In this document: positions 17,229 through 24,738 of the stretch, piece by piece
How positions within the stretch are numbered: the stretch's first letter is position 1
Layout of the letters: each line of letters starts with the position of its first letter
Assembly (NCBI RefSeq): GCF_018780385.1
Contig: NZ_JADMJO010000004.1
Location: 62,001-126,000, forward strand
Source of the DNA: Hydrogenophaga sp.
Lineage (GTDB): Bacteria; Pseudomonadota; Gammaproteobacteria; Burkholderiales; Burkholderiaceae_C
Reading direction: 5' to 3'
Length of the DNA stretch: 64,000 nt
Position numbers and translations under genes: made by a program
Notes under the pieces: generated by a model
Seen by the model: the letters and a program-made list of their open reading frames with translations, nothing else
Told to the model about the DNA's origin: nothing
Database searches by the model: none

Positions 17229-17999
17229 TCAGCTGCCCAGGTAGGTGCCGCCGTTGACGTGCAGCACCTGGCCGGTGACGAAGCGGGCTTGCGGGCCGGC
17301 CAGCCAGGCCACCGAGTCGGCCACTTCCTCGGCCGTACCGCGTCGACCCAGCAATGGTCTGTGCGTGGCGTGGTGTTGCGGCGTTGCCGCCGAACTGGTG
17401 CTGTTGCGCTGGGTCGAGATCATCCCGGGGGACACGCAATTGACGGTGATATTGGACGGCGCGAGGTCGTGCGCCAGCGCGCGCGTGAGACCCACGAGCC
17501 CGGCCTTGGCCGTGACTACGTGCACTCGCTGGGAGGCGCCGGTGTGGGCGGTGAGGCCGCCGATGTTGACAATGGCGCCTCTGCCAGAGCGCTCCAGCAG
17601 CGGCTGTGCCGCCTGGCTGCAGAAAAACGCACCGTCGAGAACGACTGACAAGGTGGCGCGCCAGTCATCGGCTGTGATCTCGGCCAACGGCGCTTCGCGG
17701 CGCACGGCGGCGTTGTTCACCAGCACATCGAGCCGTCGAAAATGCGCTCCGATCTCCGCCAGCATGCGCCGAGCGTCGGCAGGGTCGGTGATGTCGGCCA
17801 CGCACAGCAGGGCTGGCACGCCCATGGCCTGCAGCTCGTGCACAACCGCCTGGCCTTCGTCCACCGACGTGCGCACATTGATCACCACGGCCATGCCGTC
17901 GCGGGCCAGTGCCAGCGCGATCGCGCGGCCGATGTTGCGGCCGGCGCCGGTCACCAGGGCCACGCGTTGGTCGGGTTGCAGGGTCGGGAGTTGCGTCAT
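17229..17999 (-). CDS. SDR-family protein with degenerate catalytic tetrad
   Basis: A 256-residue Rossmann-fold protein of the classical short-chain dehydrogenase family (FabG-like). The nucleotide site is intact: TGAGRNIG (17-24), NNAAV (95-99) and a C-terminal FVTGQVLHVNGG. The catalytic residues are not. The tetrad Asn position reads Val120, the Ser of NIxS reads Gly148 (NIGGLT) and the Tyr four residues before the Lys reads Val161 (HVVTAK); only Lys165 remains. I checked this against the DNA at 17500-17590. It may be a non-redox binding protein or use altered chemistry. It sits between a PrpD-family gene and the AbrB-family gene in the transport operon. Confidence 0.85.
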   Translation of the reverse strand: MTQLPTLQPDQRVALVTGAGRNIGRAIALALARDGMAVVINVRTSVDEGQAVVHELQAMGVPALLCVADITDPADARRMLAEIGAHFRRLDVLVNNAAVRREAPLAEITADDWRATLSVVLDGAFFCSQAAQPLLERSGRGAIVNIGGLTAHTGASQRVHVVTAKAGLVGLTRALAHDLAPSNITVNCVSPGMISTQRNSTSSAATPQHHATHRPLLGRRGTAEEVADSVAWLAGPQARFVTGQVLHVNGGTYLGS

Positions 18000-18031
18000 G
18001 CGGCGGGGCTTTCCATGAGGTCGCGCGCAAC

Positions 18032-19420
18032 TCAGACGCGCAGCAGCTGGAGATCGACCACGCCACCGGTGAGCAGGTCGTCCAGCCAGGCCTGGATGGC
18101 CTCACCACGCTGCTGCGACACGCCGCCGTAGCGCAGGTTGGCCCAGAACTTGTGCGTGAGGTCGCTGTCACTCAGGGGGTGGTCGGCACCGCCCTTGAAA
18201 TGGTCTTGGCGCTGCTCGATCATCGAGCCGTCTTTCAGGGTCACTCGCAGGTGGCCGGTGAACTGACGCGGATAGGGGTTTTGCAGATCGACCACGTAGT
18301 GCACGCGCGCGGCCAGGTCGCGCAGGTCGGCGCGTTGCACCATGGTTTCGGTGTAGGCCTCCAGCCCGGCGTCGTCGAGCACGAAGCCAGCGGCGATCGC
18401 GTAAGGGATGCTGAATTTGGCGGCGTAGGCGTTGGGTGGACTGGCCTTCTGCGCCAGCGGCTCCCACAGGCGGTGCACGATGCCCTCGGCGGTCTCGCAC
18501 TCGATGCGTTCGATCGCGGCCGGGTCCACGCCCTGGCGGCGCAAGGCGCGCGCGCAATCGATGTATGGGTGAGCCATGGTGCCGCAGGCATAGGGCTTGA
18601 AGGCGATGGCAGGCCACAGCCAGTGTTTGCCGAAGTCTTTCAGCATGGCGGGGAAGTCGCCGCTGGTGGTGTTGGCAAAGCCGTGGAACAGGCCGTGCGT
18701 GCCCTCGAACACAGTGGCCGGCCCGACGAAGCCTGCTTGTGCCAAGCGCACCGCACGGTATCCCGATTGCGCGGCCCAGCCCGGGTGCAGGCGTTTGGTC
18801 CACGAGCCGTCTGCCAAGTATTCAATGATGCCGCCAGCCATGCTGCCGGACAGGCCGAAGGCGTTCACCAGCTCGTCTTCGCTCAGGCGCAGCGCAGCGC
18901 CGATACCGGCCACCGCGCCCACCACGCCGAAGATGGCCGTGGGGTGGAAACCTGCCTTGTGCACCTGCATGGGCGCCACCGCGCACAGGCGGCACATCAC
19001 CTCCACGCCCACTGCAATCCCGCGCAACAGCGCGGCGCCGTCCAGCGCGTGGCGCTCGGCCGCGGCCAGCAAGGCCGGCACGATCACCACGCCGGCATGC
19101 ACCGGGCCTCCCTCATAGGTGTCGTCGAAATCCTCACCGTGAGCGGCAATACCGTTGACGAAGGCTGCGGCTTCCACACCCATGCGCGCGGGCGAGCCGA
19201 TCACGGTGCAGACCCCGCCCTGTTCCACCGCAGCCAGCGCGGCTTTCACATAGGGTTCGTGGCGCGCCGCCAGGCAGATGCCAGCCACGTCCATGAGCAG
19301 GCGGCGTGCGGTGACCAGGGCCCGGGGATCGCGCTCCGGATGGCAGTCCACGATGGCCCGCGCCAGTTGGCGCGAGACGGTGAGCGCCTGGGCAGGCGGT
19401 GTGTTCACAGCAGTCGTCAT
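18032..19420 (-). CDS. MmgE/PrpD-family protein, copy 1
   Basis: A 462-residue cytoplasmic protein of the 2-methylcitrate dehydratase / cis-aconitate decarboxylase superfamily. Family blocks are RRLLMDVAGICLAAR, the active-site-like HGEDFDDTYEGGPVHAG, FHPTAIFGVVGAV, GSWTKRLHPGWAAQSGYRA and KPYACGTMAHPYID. It differs from copy 2 in DDTYEGGPVHAG against DDTHLKTIIHPAG, so the two probably act on related but different acids or stereoisomers. Its ATG overlaps the TctA stop (ATGA), which supports the start at 19420 over the in-frame ATG at 19444. Probable role: dehydrating or decarboxylating a tricarboxylate-like substrate imported by TctABC (inference). Confidence 0.88.
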   Translation of the reverse strand: MTTAVNTPPAQALTVSRQLARAIVDCHPERDPRALVTARRLLMDVAGICLAARHEPYVKAALAAVEQGGVCTVIGSPARMGVEAAAFVNGIAAHGEDFDDTYEGGPVHAGVVIVPALLAAAERHALDGAALLRGIAVGVEVMCRLCAVAPMQVHKAGFHPTAIFGVVGAVAGIGAALRLSEDELVNAFGLSGSMAGGIIEYLADGSWTKRLHPGWAAQSGYRAVRLAQAGFVGPATVFEGTHGLFHGFANTTSGDFPAMLKDFGKHWLWPAIAFKPYACGTMAHPYIDCARALRRQGVDPAAIERIECETAEGIVHRLWEPLAQKASPPNAYAAKFSIPYAIAAGFVLDDAGLEAYTETMVQRADLRDLAARVHYVVDLQNPYPRQFTGHLRVTLKDGSMIEQRQDHFKGGADHPLSDSDLTHKFWANLRYGGVSQQRGEAIQAWLDDLLTGGVVDLQLLRV

Positions 19421-20898
19421 GCCTTGACCTTGGGGGTTTTCCATTCTTTCCAGCCGGTGTAGACCGTGAGCGCGGCGGCCACGGCCAGCAGGCCGGCCGA
19501 CACCGGGTCGGTCACGAAGATGCTGTGCTCGCCGCTGGAGATCAGCAGGCTGCGCCGGTAGTTCGACTCCAGCAGGTAGCCGAGCACGAGGCCCAGCACC
19601 ATGGGCAGCACAGGGATGCGCAGCATGCGCATGAAGTAGCCGAGCACGCCGATGGCCAGCACGAGCCCGAGTTCAAACACGCTCTGGTGGATGGCGTAGA
19701 CGCCGGTCATGACCAGAGCCAGGATGGCTGCGATCAGGTAAGGCTTGGGACGGTTCACCAGCCAGATGCAGGGCGTAAGGATCACCAGGCCGATCAGCAG
19801 CATGGCGATGTTGGCGATGAAGAGGCCGCCGTACAGGCCGTACACAACCTCGGGCGCCTTCTCGAACAGCATCGGGCCGGGTTGCAGACCGTGGATCAGG
19901 AAGCCGCCCATCAGGATGGCTGCCGAGTTCGAGCCGGGAATGCCCAGGCTGAGCAGCGGCACCAGCGCGGTGGCGGTCACCACGTTGTTGGCGGCTTCGG
20001 GCGCGGCCACACCTTCGGGTGAACCCTTGCCGTATTCCTCGGGGTACTTCGACCAGCGCTTGGACTCGGAATAGGCCATGAAGGCCGCGACCGTGCCACC
20101 TGCACCAGGCGTGACACCTTCAAACGTACCCACCGCCGCGCCGATGGCCTGCGGGCGGAACAGCCGTTTCCACATCGCCCAGTTGGGCAGCTTCAGGCGC
20201 GAGGTGGCCTTGTCGGCCTTGGCCCATGCCGGCTCACCGATCTGCACCAGCATCTCGGTGACGGCAAACAGGCCCACCATCACCAGGATCGGCTTGACGC
20301 CATCCAGCAGGTCGGCCGAGCCGAAGTTGAAGCGGGCCACGCCCGAGACCGGGTCGCTGCCGATGAAGGCGATCATCAGGCCGATGCAGGCGGCGACCAA
20401 GCCCTTGAGCAGCGAGCCGCCCGAGAGACCGGCGATCACCGACAGGCCGAGCACGCCGAGCGAGAAGTACGCCGCTGGCGTGAAGGCCAGTGCCACCTTG
20501 GCCAGGCTTTCGGTAGCCAGCACCAGCACCAGCAGACCGAACAGGCCGCCCACCAGGCCCGAGACCAGTGAAATGCCGAGCGCTTCACCCGCCTTGCCCT
20601 GGCGCGCCATCTCGAAGCCGTCGATCACGGTGGCCGCGGCCGAGTTGGTGCCCGGCGTGCGGATCAGGATGGCCGGTATCGAGCCGCCGTACTCGGCACC
20701 CACATACACGCTGGCCAGCAGCACGATGGCGGTGGTCGGGTCCATGCCCACGGTAAAGGGCAACAGCAAGGCCATAGCGATGGAGGGCGAGATGCCCGGC
20801 AACGCGCCGCCAAAAATACCCCACATGACACCCGCGAAAGCAGCCACCACCACCCACACCGACGCCAGTTGGCTCAGCGACTGAATAAAACTGTCCAT
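19417..20898 (-). CDS. tctA: Tripartite tricarboxylate transporter, large permease subunit TctA
   Basis: A 493-residue inner-membrane protein with about 12 TM segments. It is the large subunit of a secondary, receptor-dependent transporter. TctA signatures are GGALPGISPSIAMALLLPFT near the N-terminus and GAEYGGSIPAILIRTPGTNS, with the equivalent pair repeated in the second half (FEGVTPGAGGTVAAFMAY and LGIPGSNSAAILMGG), reflecting the internal duplication. It lies 3 bases after TctB and overlaps the PrpD-family gene downstream. With TctB and TctC it should import a carboxylate driven by the proton or sodium gradient. Confidence 0.94.
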   Translation of the reverse strand: MDSFIQSLSQLASVWVVVAAFAGVMWGIFGGALPGISPSIAMALLLPFTVGMDPTTAIVLLASVYVGAEYGGSIPAILIRTPGTNSAAATVIDGFEMARQGKAGEALGISLVSGLVGGLFGLLVLVLATESLAKVALAFTPAAYFSLGVLGLSVIAGLSGGSLLKGLVAACIGLMIAFIGSDPVSGVARFNFGSADLLDGVKPILVMVGLFAVTEMLVQIGEPAWAKADKATSRLKLPNWAMWKRLFRPQAIGAAVGTFEGVTPGAGGTVAAFMAYSESKRWSKYPEEYGKGSPEGVAAPEAANNVVTATALVPLLSLGIPGSNSAAILMGGFLIHGLQPGPMLFEKAPEVVYGLYGGLFIANIAMLLIGLVILTPCIWLVNRPKPYLIAAILALVMTGVYAIHQSVFELGLVLAIGVLGYFMRMLRIPVLPMVLGLVLGYLLESNYRRSLLISSGEHSIFVTDPVSAGLLAVAAALTVYTGWKEWKTPKVKA

Positions 20899-20901
20899 GG
20901 A

Positions 20902-21402
20902 TCAACCCGAAAAGATTTGCGGCCAGAAGCCCGCAGGCATGCGCACCTTGAGTGCCATGTCGAACATCAACCACAGCACCGGGCCGGTCACCAGCAACAT
21001 GCCACCCACAGCCACTTTGTTGCGGCCGCCGGCGAACATCGCCACGGCCGCCACCAGCAGGCCGATGGACACCACATAACCCAGCATGGGCAGCAGGAAC
21101 ACATAGCCCAGCAGGATGGCCAGCAGGCCTGCCGCCAGCAGGTGCGAGCGGTTGCTGGAGGCGGCGTCGCCGTCGTCCTCCACGTCACCGGTGGCGCGCG
21201 TCACGGCGCCCTTGATGAGCAAGCCGACCGAGGCCAGCCCCATGAGCATGCCGACCATCACCGGAACGCCCGAGGCGCCCACGCTGTCGGCCAGCAGGCT
21301 GTCCTCGATGTTGCGCGCGTACATGACATAGGCGCCCGAAAACACCAGGGCCACGCCGCCAGTGATGAAGGATGCGGCGCGGTCGCTGATGGCCTCGCTC
21401 AT
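20902..21402 (-). CDS. tctB: Tripartite tricarboxylate transporter, small subunit TctB
   Basis: A 166-residue protein with four predicted TM helices, the usual topology of TctB: an N-terminal helix (ITGGVALVFSGAYVMYA), a second (GVPVMVGMLMGLASVGLLIKG), a polar acidic loop (GDVEDDGDAASSN), then two more (LLAAGLLAILLGYVFLLP and VSIGLLVAAVAMFAGG). Its ATG overlaps the TGA of TctC. TctB is the least conserved subunit, so assignment rests on topology plus position between tctC and tctA. Confidence 0.9.
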   Translation of the reverse strand: MSEAISDRAASFITGGVALVFSGAYVMYARNIEDSLLADSVGASGVPVMVGMLMGLASVGLLIKGAVTRATGDVEDDGDAASSNRSHLLAAGLLAILLGYVFLLPMLGYVVSIGLLVAAVAMFAGGRNKVAVGGMLLVTGPVLWLMFDMALKVRMPAGFWPQIFSG

Positions 21403-22358
21403 TTCAGCAGGCCCAGTTCCTTGAAGGACTCGGTCGTCTCGGCGGCCACTTCGGCGGTGAACTTGCGCGCGGCGTCACGTCCCATCACGATGGGCGTGAG
21501 GTGTTCCTTGGTGTACTCGGCCTTGTAGGCCGGGATCTCCACCACCTTGCGCACCGCGTCTTCCCATGCCTTGGCGACGCTGTCAGGCAGACCCTTGGGG
21601 CCGGCGAGGCCGCGGAACTTGCGCACAACCACGTTGTATCCCTGCTCCTTGGCCGTGGGCAACTGCGGCAGGCCCTGGAGACGGGCTTCGGACAGCGTGG
21701 CCAGCAGGCGAATCTTGCCGGCTTCGAGCTGGCCGTTGATCTCCTGCATCTCGCCGACGCCGATGTCATAGGTGCCGTTGAGCACGCCGATCATCTGGTC
21801 GCCGCCACCTTCGTGGCTGATGATCGGCACCTTCACGCCGGCCGCGCGCGCCAGGCGCTCCATGGCGATACGCTCCAGCGATGCCGGGTTGGAGGCGCCC
21901 CAGCGCGACTTGCCGGGGTTGGCCTTGGCGAAGTTCACCACGTCGGTGAGGCTCTTGTAGGGCGACTCGGTGCGGGTGAAGATCACTTCGGGGTCGGCGA
22001 ACACGATCACGATCGGGTCCAGGCCGTCGTAACCCACCGTGGGCTTGGACAGCAGGGTGGTCTGGATGTAGGTCGGCGTGGTGCCGTAGAAGATGGAGCC
22101 ATCGGGGGCGCCCTTGGCCACGGCAGCCACGGCGGTGGCGCCGCTGCCGCCGCGGATGTTTTCCACGCCGAAAGTGGTCTTCATCACCGTGCTGAGCTGT
22201 TTGCTGAGATCGCGCAGGAACACGTCGGTACCGCCACCGGGGCTGGAGTGGGTGACCAGCGTCACCCGGCTCACCGGGTACTCGATCTGCTGCGCCATCG
22301 CGGCGCCCAAGCCAGCCAGCGAGAGGCCGGCCACGGTGATCAGGGTCTTGAAGTTCAT
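21399..22358 (-). CDS. tctC: Tripartite tricarboxylate transporter receptor TctC (Bug family)
   Basis: A 319-residue periplasmic receptor with a signal peptide ending GAAMAQ. The mature N-terminus reads IEYPVSRVTLVTHSSPGGGTDVFLRDLS, where SSPGGGTD is the Bug carboxylate-clamp loop. Other blocks are VENIRGGSGATAVAAVA, SRWGASNPASLERIAMERLA and the C-terminal VRKFRGLAGPKGLP. It is the dedicated receptor of this operon, in the classical tctC-B-A order, and differs strongly from the outlying receptor at 15195-16163, so the locus has two receptors. Substrate unknown. Confidence 0.93.
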   Translation of the reverse strand: MNFKTLITVAGLSLAGLGAAMAQQIEYPVSRVTLVTHSSPGGGTDVFLRDLSKQLSTVMKTTFGVENIRGGSGATAVAAVAKGAPDGSIFYGTTPTYIQTTLLSKPTVGYDGLDPIVIVFADPEVIFTRTESPYKSLTDVVNFAKANPGKSRWGASNPASLERIAMERLARAAGVKVPIISHEGGGDQMIGVLNGTYDIGVGEMQEINGQLEAGKIRLLATLSEARLQGLPQLPTAKEQGYNVVVRKFRGLAGPKGLPDSVAKAWEDAVRKVVEIPAYKAEYTKEHLTPIVMGRDAARKFTAEVAAETTESFKELGLLK

Positions 22359-22388
22359 GTCGTGTCTCCTGGGGTGGATGGGTAGCGT

Positions 22389-23771
22389 TCAACCGAGAGT
22401 GAGGTGGGGCAGGATGTCGCGCACGCTCGCGTGCGCAGCCAGGTCCATGCAGGCGTCAAACGCCTGACTGGATTTCGCCGCGCCCAGCACAGGGGTGCTC
22501 TGGTCGACGAATTTGGCCTTGAGCTGTTCGGGCGACATCGGCCGCTCCAGGCTGCCCACGGCGTGTTCAACGAAGATGTGCAGCTCGCGGCCGTCGGTGG
22601 TCTTGAGCGTCACGTCGACTGAGGCTTCGTGGATGGAGCGGTCCACCACCAGTTCTACCTTGGCGCGCAGCGCGAGCACCTCAGGGCTGTTGACCACGTT
22701 GTCGGCGTACTCGTGTTCACCAGCGCGGCCGAAGATGACGGCCACAGCGCAAGAGTGGTAAACGCTGAATTTGCTCTGCAGGCCGTCACTGGGCGTCTTC
22801 TTGCCGGTGAGCTCCTGCACCAGCGGATGGGCGCGCAAGGTGATAGAGGCGACGTCGGAGGCTTTCAGGCCGTGGGCGTTGCGCAACTGCACACAGGCGT
22901 CGATGGCCGGGTGGATCACGATGCCGCAGGCAAACGGCTTGTAGGTGTTGAGCGCGATCTCCCACGTCTGGCCCAGACGCTCGGTGATCTCGCTCCAGTC
23001 GGTCTTGTCCGAATACACCTGCAGCAATCCACGCGGCGCCTCGAGAGCGCGGCGCGAGGCGGTGAAGCCCTTGCTGGCCATCAGCGCCGACATCAGGCCC
23101 ACCTTGGCGGCACCACCGGGATGAAAAGGTTTGGTCATGGTGCCGAACTGTTCGCGCAGGCCCACCGGCTGCGAGGCCGCGATACCCAGCGCCATCTGTG
23201 TCTGCGCGGCGCTCAGGCCCAGCAGGCGCGAGCAGGCCGCAGCACTCCCCAGCATGCCGGTGGAGCCGGTGATGTGCCAGCCTCGGTCGTAGTGGTCGGG
23301 GTAGACCGCGTTGCCCACGCGGCACGACACCTCCACGCCCACCACCAGCGCGTCGATGGCCTGACGGCCCGAAATATTGAGGTATTCACCCAACGCCAGC
23401 ACGGCCGAGGCCACGGGACCGGCGGGGTGGATGATGGTCTTGAGGTGGGTGTCATCGAAGTCGAAGGTGTGCGAACTGATGCCGTTGAGCAGCGCCGCGT
23501 TGGCCATGTCGACCTTCTCGGCGCGGCCCAGCACGCTGGCCTGGCGTGAGGGCTCGAGCATCTGCACGGCGGCCAGCGCCGAGCCGACGGTCTCGTGCTG
23601 CGAAGGTCCCACCGCGCAGCCAGCCCAGTTGGCAAAGGTGCGGTGCGCCTGTGCTTCCACCGCGTCGTCCCAACCTCTGGACGGGTGGGTGGCCACGAAA
23701 CTCGCCAGCAACTCGGTGATGGCGGGGGCGTGTGCGTCGGCTTGCACGGTGGTATTGCGGGACATGAGCAT
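22389..23771 (-). CDS. MmgE/PrpD-family protein, copy 2
   Basis: A 460-residue member of the 2-methylcitrate dehydratase / MmgE superfamily and the first gene of the seven-gene operon. Landmarks are TFANWAGCAVG, the active-site block SSHTFDFDDTHLKTIIHPAG, WHITGSTGMLGSAAA, GTMTKPFHPGGAAKVG and NTYKPFACGIVIHPAID. Two ATGs six bases apart (23771 and 23765) are both possible starts; neither has a strong Shine-Dalgarno. The operator-like palindrome lies 50 bases upstream of 23771. Having two PrpD paralogues with one transporter suggests consecutive or stereospecific steps on the imported acid. Confidence 0.88.
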   Translation of the reverse strand: MLMSRNTTVQADAHAPAITELLASFVATHPSRGWDDAVEAQAHRTFANWAGCAVGPSQHETVGSALAAVQMLEPSRQASVLGRAEKVDMANAALLNGISSHTFDFDDTHLKTIIHPAGPVASAVLALGEYLNISGRQAIDALVVGVEVSCRVGNAVYPDHYDRGWHITGSTGMLGSAAACSRLLGLSAAQTQMALGIAASQPVGLREQFGTMTKPFHPGGAAKVGLMSALMASKGFTASRRALEAPRGLLQVYSDKTDWSEITERLGQTWEIALNTYKPFACGIVIHPAIDACVQLRNAHGLKASDVASITLRAHPLVQELTGKKTPSDGLQSKFSVYHSCAVAVIFGRAGEHEYADNVVNSPEVLALRAKVELVVDRSIHEASVDVTLKTTDGRELHIFVEHAVGSLERPMSPEQLKAKFVDQSTPVLGAAKSSQAFDACMDLAAHASVRDILPHLTLG

Positions 23772-23821
23772 GGGTCGGCTTCGTTCAAAGTGGATCGATG
23801 ACCACGATTGTCCGAAGCGAA

Positions 23822-23840
23822 TTGCCAACTGTCAACAGTT
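23822..23840. promoter_or_regulatory. Candidate operator for the tricarboxylate-transport locus, site 2
   Basis: TTGCCAACTGTCAACAGTT, in the 125-base gap between the GntR-type regulator stop and the first PrpD gene, matches site 1 (15163-15181) at 15 of 19 positions, with the half-site GTCAACA in common and the same dyad centre. It also contains its own dyad AACTG-TCAA-CAGTT. The position fits repression or activation of the seven-gene operon. Confidence 0.6.
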
Positions 23841-23896
23841 TGCAGGGGGTGTTTACCCTTACCACGGGCCGGCTGCCCGGCTGGCTCGTCAGCTTG

Positions 23897-24589
23897 TCAG
23901 CCGGTGGATTCGCCCGACTGCACGAGGCGCTGCCAGCCCTGCTTCACGTGGTTGGCGAGCAGGCGCTCGGCCGCGTCGGCGTCGCGCCGCGCCAGCGCAT
24001 CCACGATGTCCCGGTGCTCTTCGTTGGAGACCTTCAAGCTGCCCGACTGGATCAAGCCGCGGCGGCGAAACAGGTGGGTCTGGTTGACGATGGAGAGGTA
24101 CATCACCTCCAGCGGCTTGTTGTTTGCGATCTGCATCAAGCATTCGTGAAAGCGCAGGTTCAGCGGGTAATACGCCGCCACATCACCCGACATGGCCGCC
24201 GACTCCATGGCTTTGAGCTGGGCGTTGAGCGCCTTTACGTCCTTGTCACCGATGCGCTCGGCCGCCAGTCGGCCCATGAGGCCGGAGAGCGCACCGCGCA
24301 CCTCGTAGAGCTGGCGCGCGTCGTCCAGCGTCATCTCGCGCACGAACACACCCTGATTGACCGCTCCCACCAACAGGCCGGCCTCCTCGAGGCTGCGGCA
24401 GGCCTCACGCACCGGGCCGCGGCTCACGCCCAGGCGGGCCGCCAAATCGCTCTCGTTGATGCGATCACCCCCCTTGAGCTCCCCGGCGGCGATCAGATTG
24501 CCGATTTCCTCGCGGACGATTGAAGTAAGCGTGCGCGAGCGCCGCTGGCTGATTTGCGCGAGGGCGGTGGTGGGGGGCGTGGTGCTCAT
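23897..24589 (-). CDS. GntR-family regulator, FadR/FCD subgroup
   Basis: A 230-residue DNA-binding regulator. The N-terminal winged helix-turn-helix (about 20-85) has the GntR pattern SIVREEIGNLIAAGELKGGDRINESDLAARLGVSRGPVREA. The C-terminal all-helical FCD domain carries metal/ligand residues of the Asp/His pattern (LNLRFHECLM, VNQTHLF, NEEHRDIVDAL, ANHVKQGW). FCD regulators commonly bind small organic acids. It is encoded immediately upstream of the PrpD/TctCBA operon on the same strand and is the likely reader of the shared palindrome at both ends of the locus. Its effector is probably the imported acid or a derivative (inference). Confidence 0.9.
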   Translation of the reverse strand: MSTTPPTTALAQISQRRSRTLTSIVREEIGNLIAAGELKGGDRINESDLAARLGVSRGPVREACRSLEEAGLLVGAVNQGVFVREMTLDDARQLYEVRGALSGLMGRLAAERIGDKDVKALNAQLKAMESAAMSGDVAAYYPLNLRFHECLMQIANNKPLEVMYLSIVNQTHLFRRRGLIQSGSLKVSNEEHRDIVDALARRDADAAERLLANHVKQGWQRLVQSGESTG

Positions 24590-24680
24590 GGCTGCGGCAT
24601 TCTAGGCCCGCAGCCCCGAACAACTGAAAAGCGACAAATGGCCAAGGCCATACAGCAGCAGAGGAAGTGGAACTTCGTCC

Positions 24681-24707
24681 TTAGCACTCGATCACAGAGA
24701 GTGCTAA
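24681..24707. promoter_or_regulatory. CIRCE element (HrcA operator) upstream of rpoH
   Basis: The arms TTAGCACTC (24681-24689) and GAGTGCTAA (24699-24707) are separated by exactly 9 bases. This is the CIRCE consensus with both arms perfect. It lies 31 bases before the rpoH ATG and overlaps a possible -10 (TAATAT, 24705-24710), so HrcA binding should block transcription of rpoH. hrcA itself is not in the window. Confidence 0.92.
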
Positions 24708-24738
24708 TATTCTTGGAACAGTCCTGAGGAGGTTCTGC

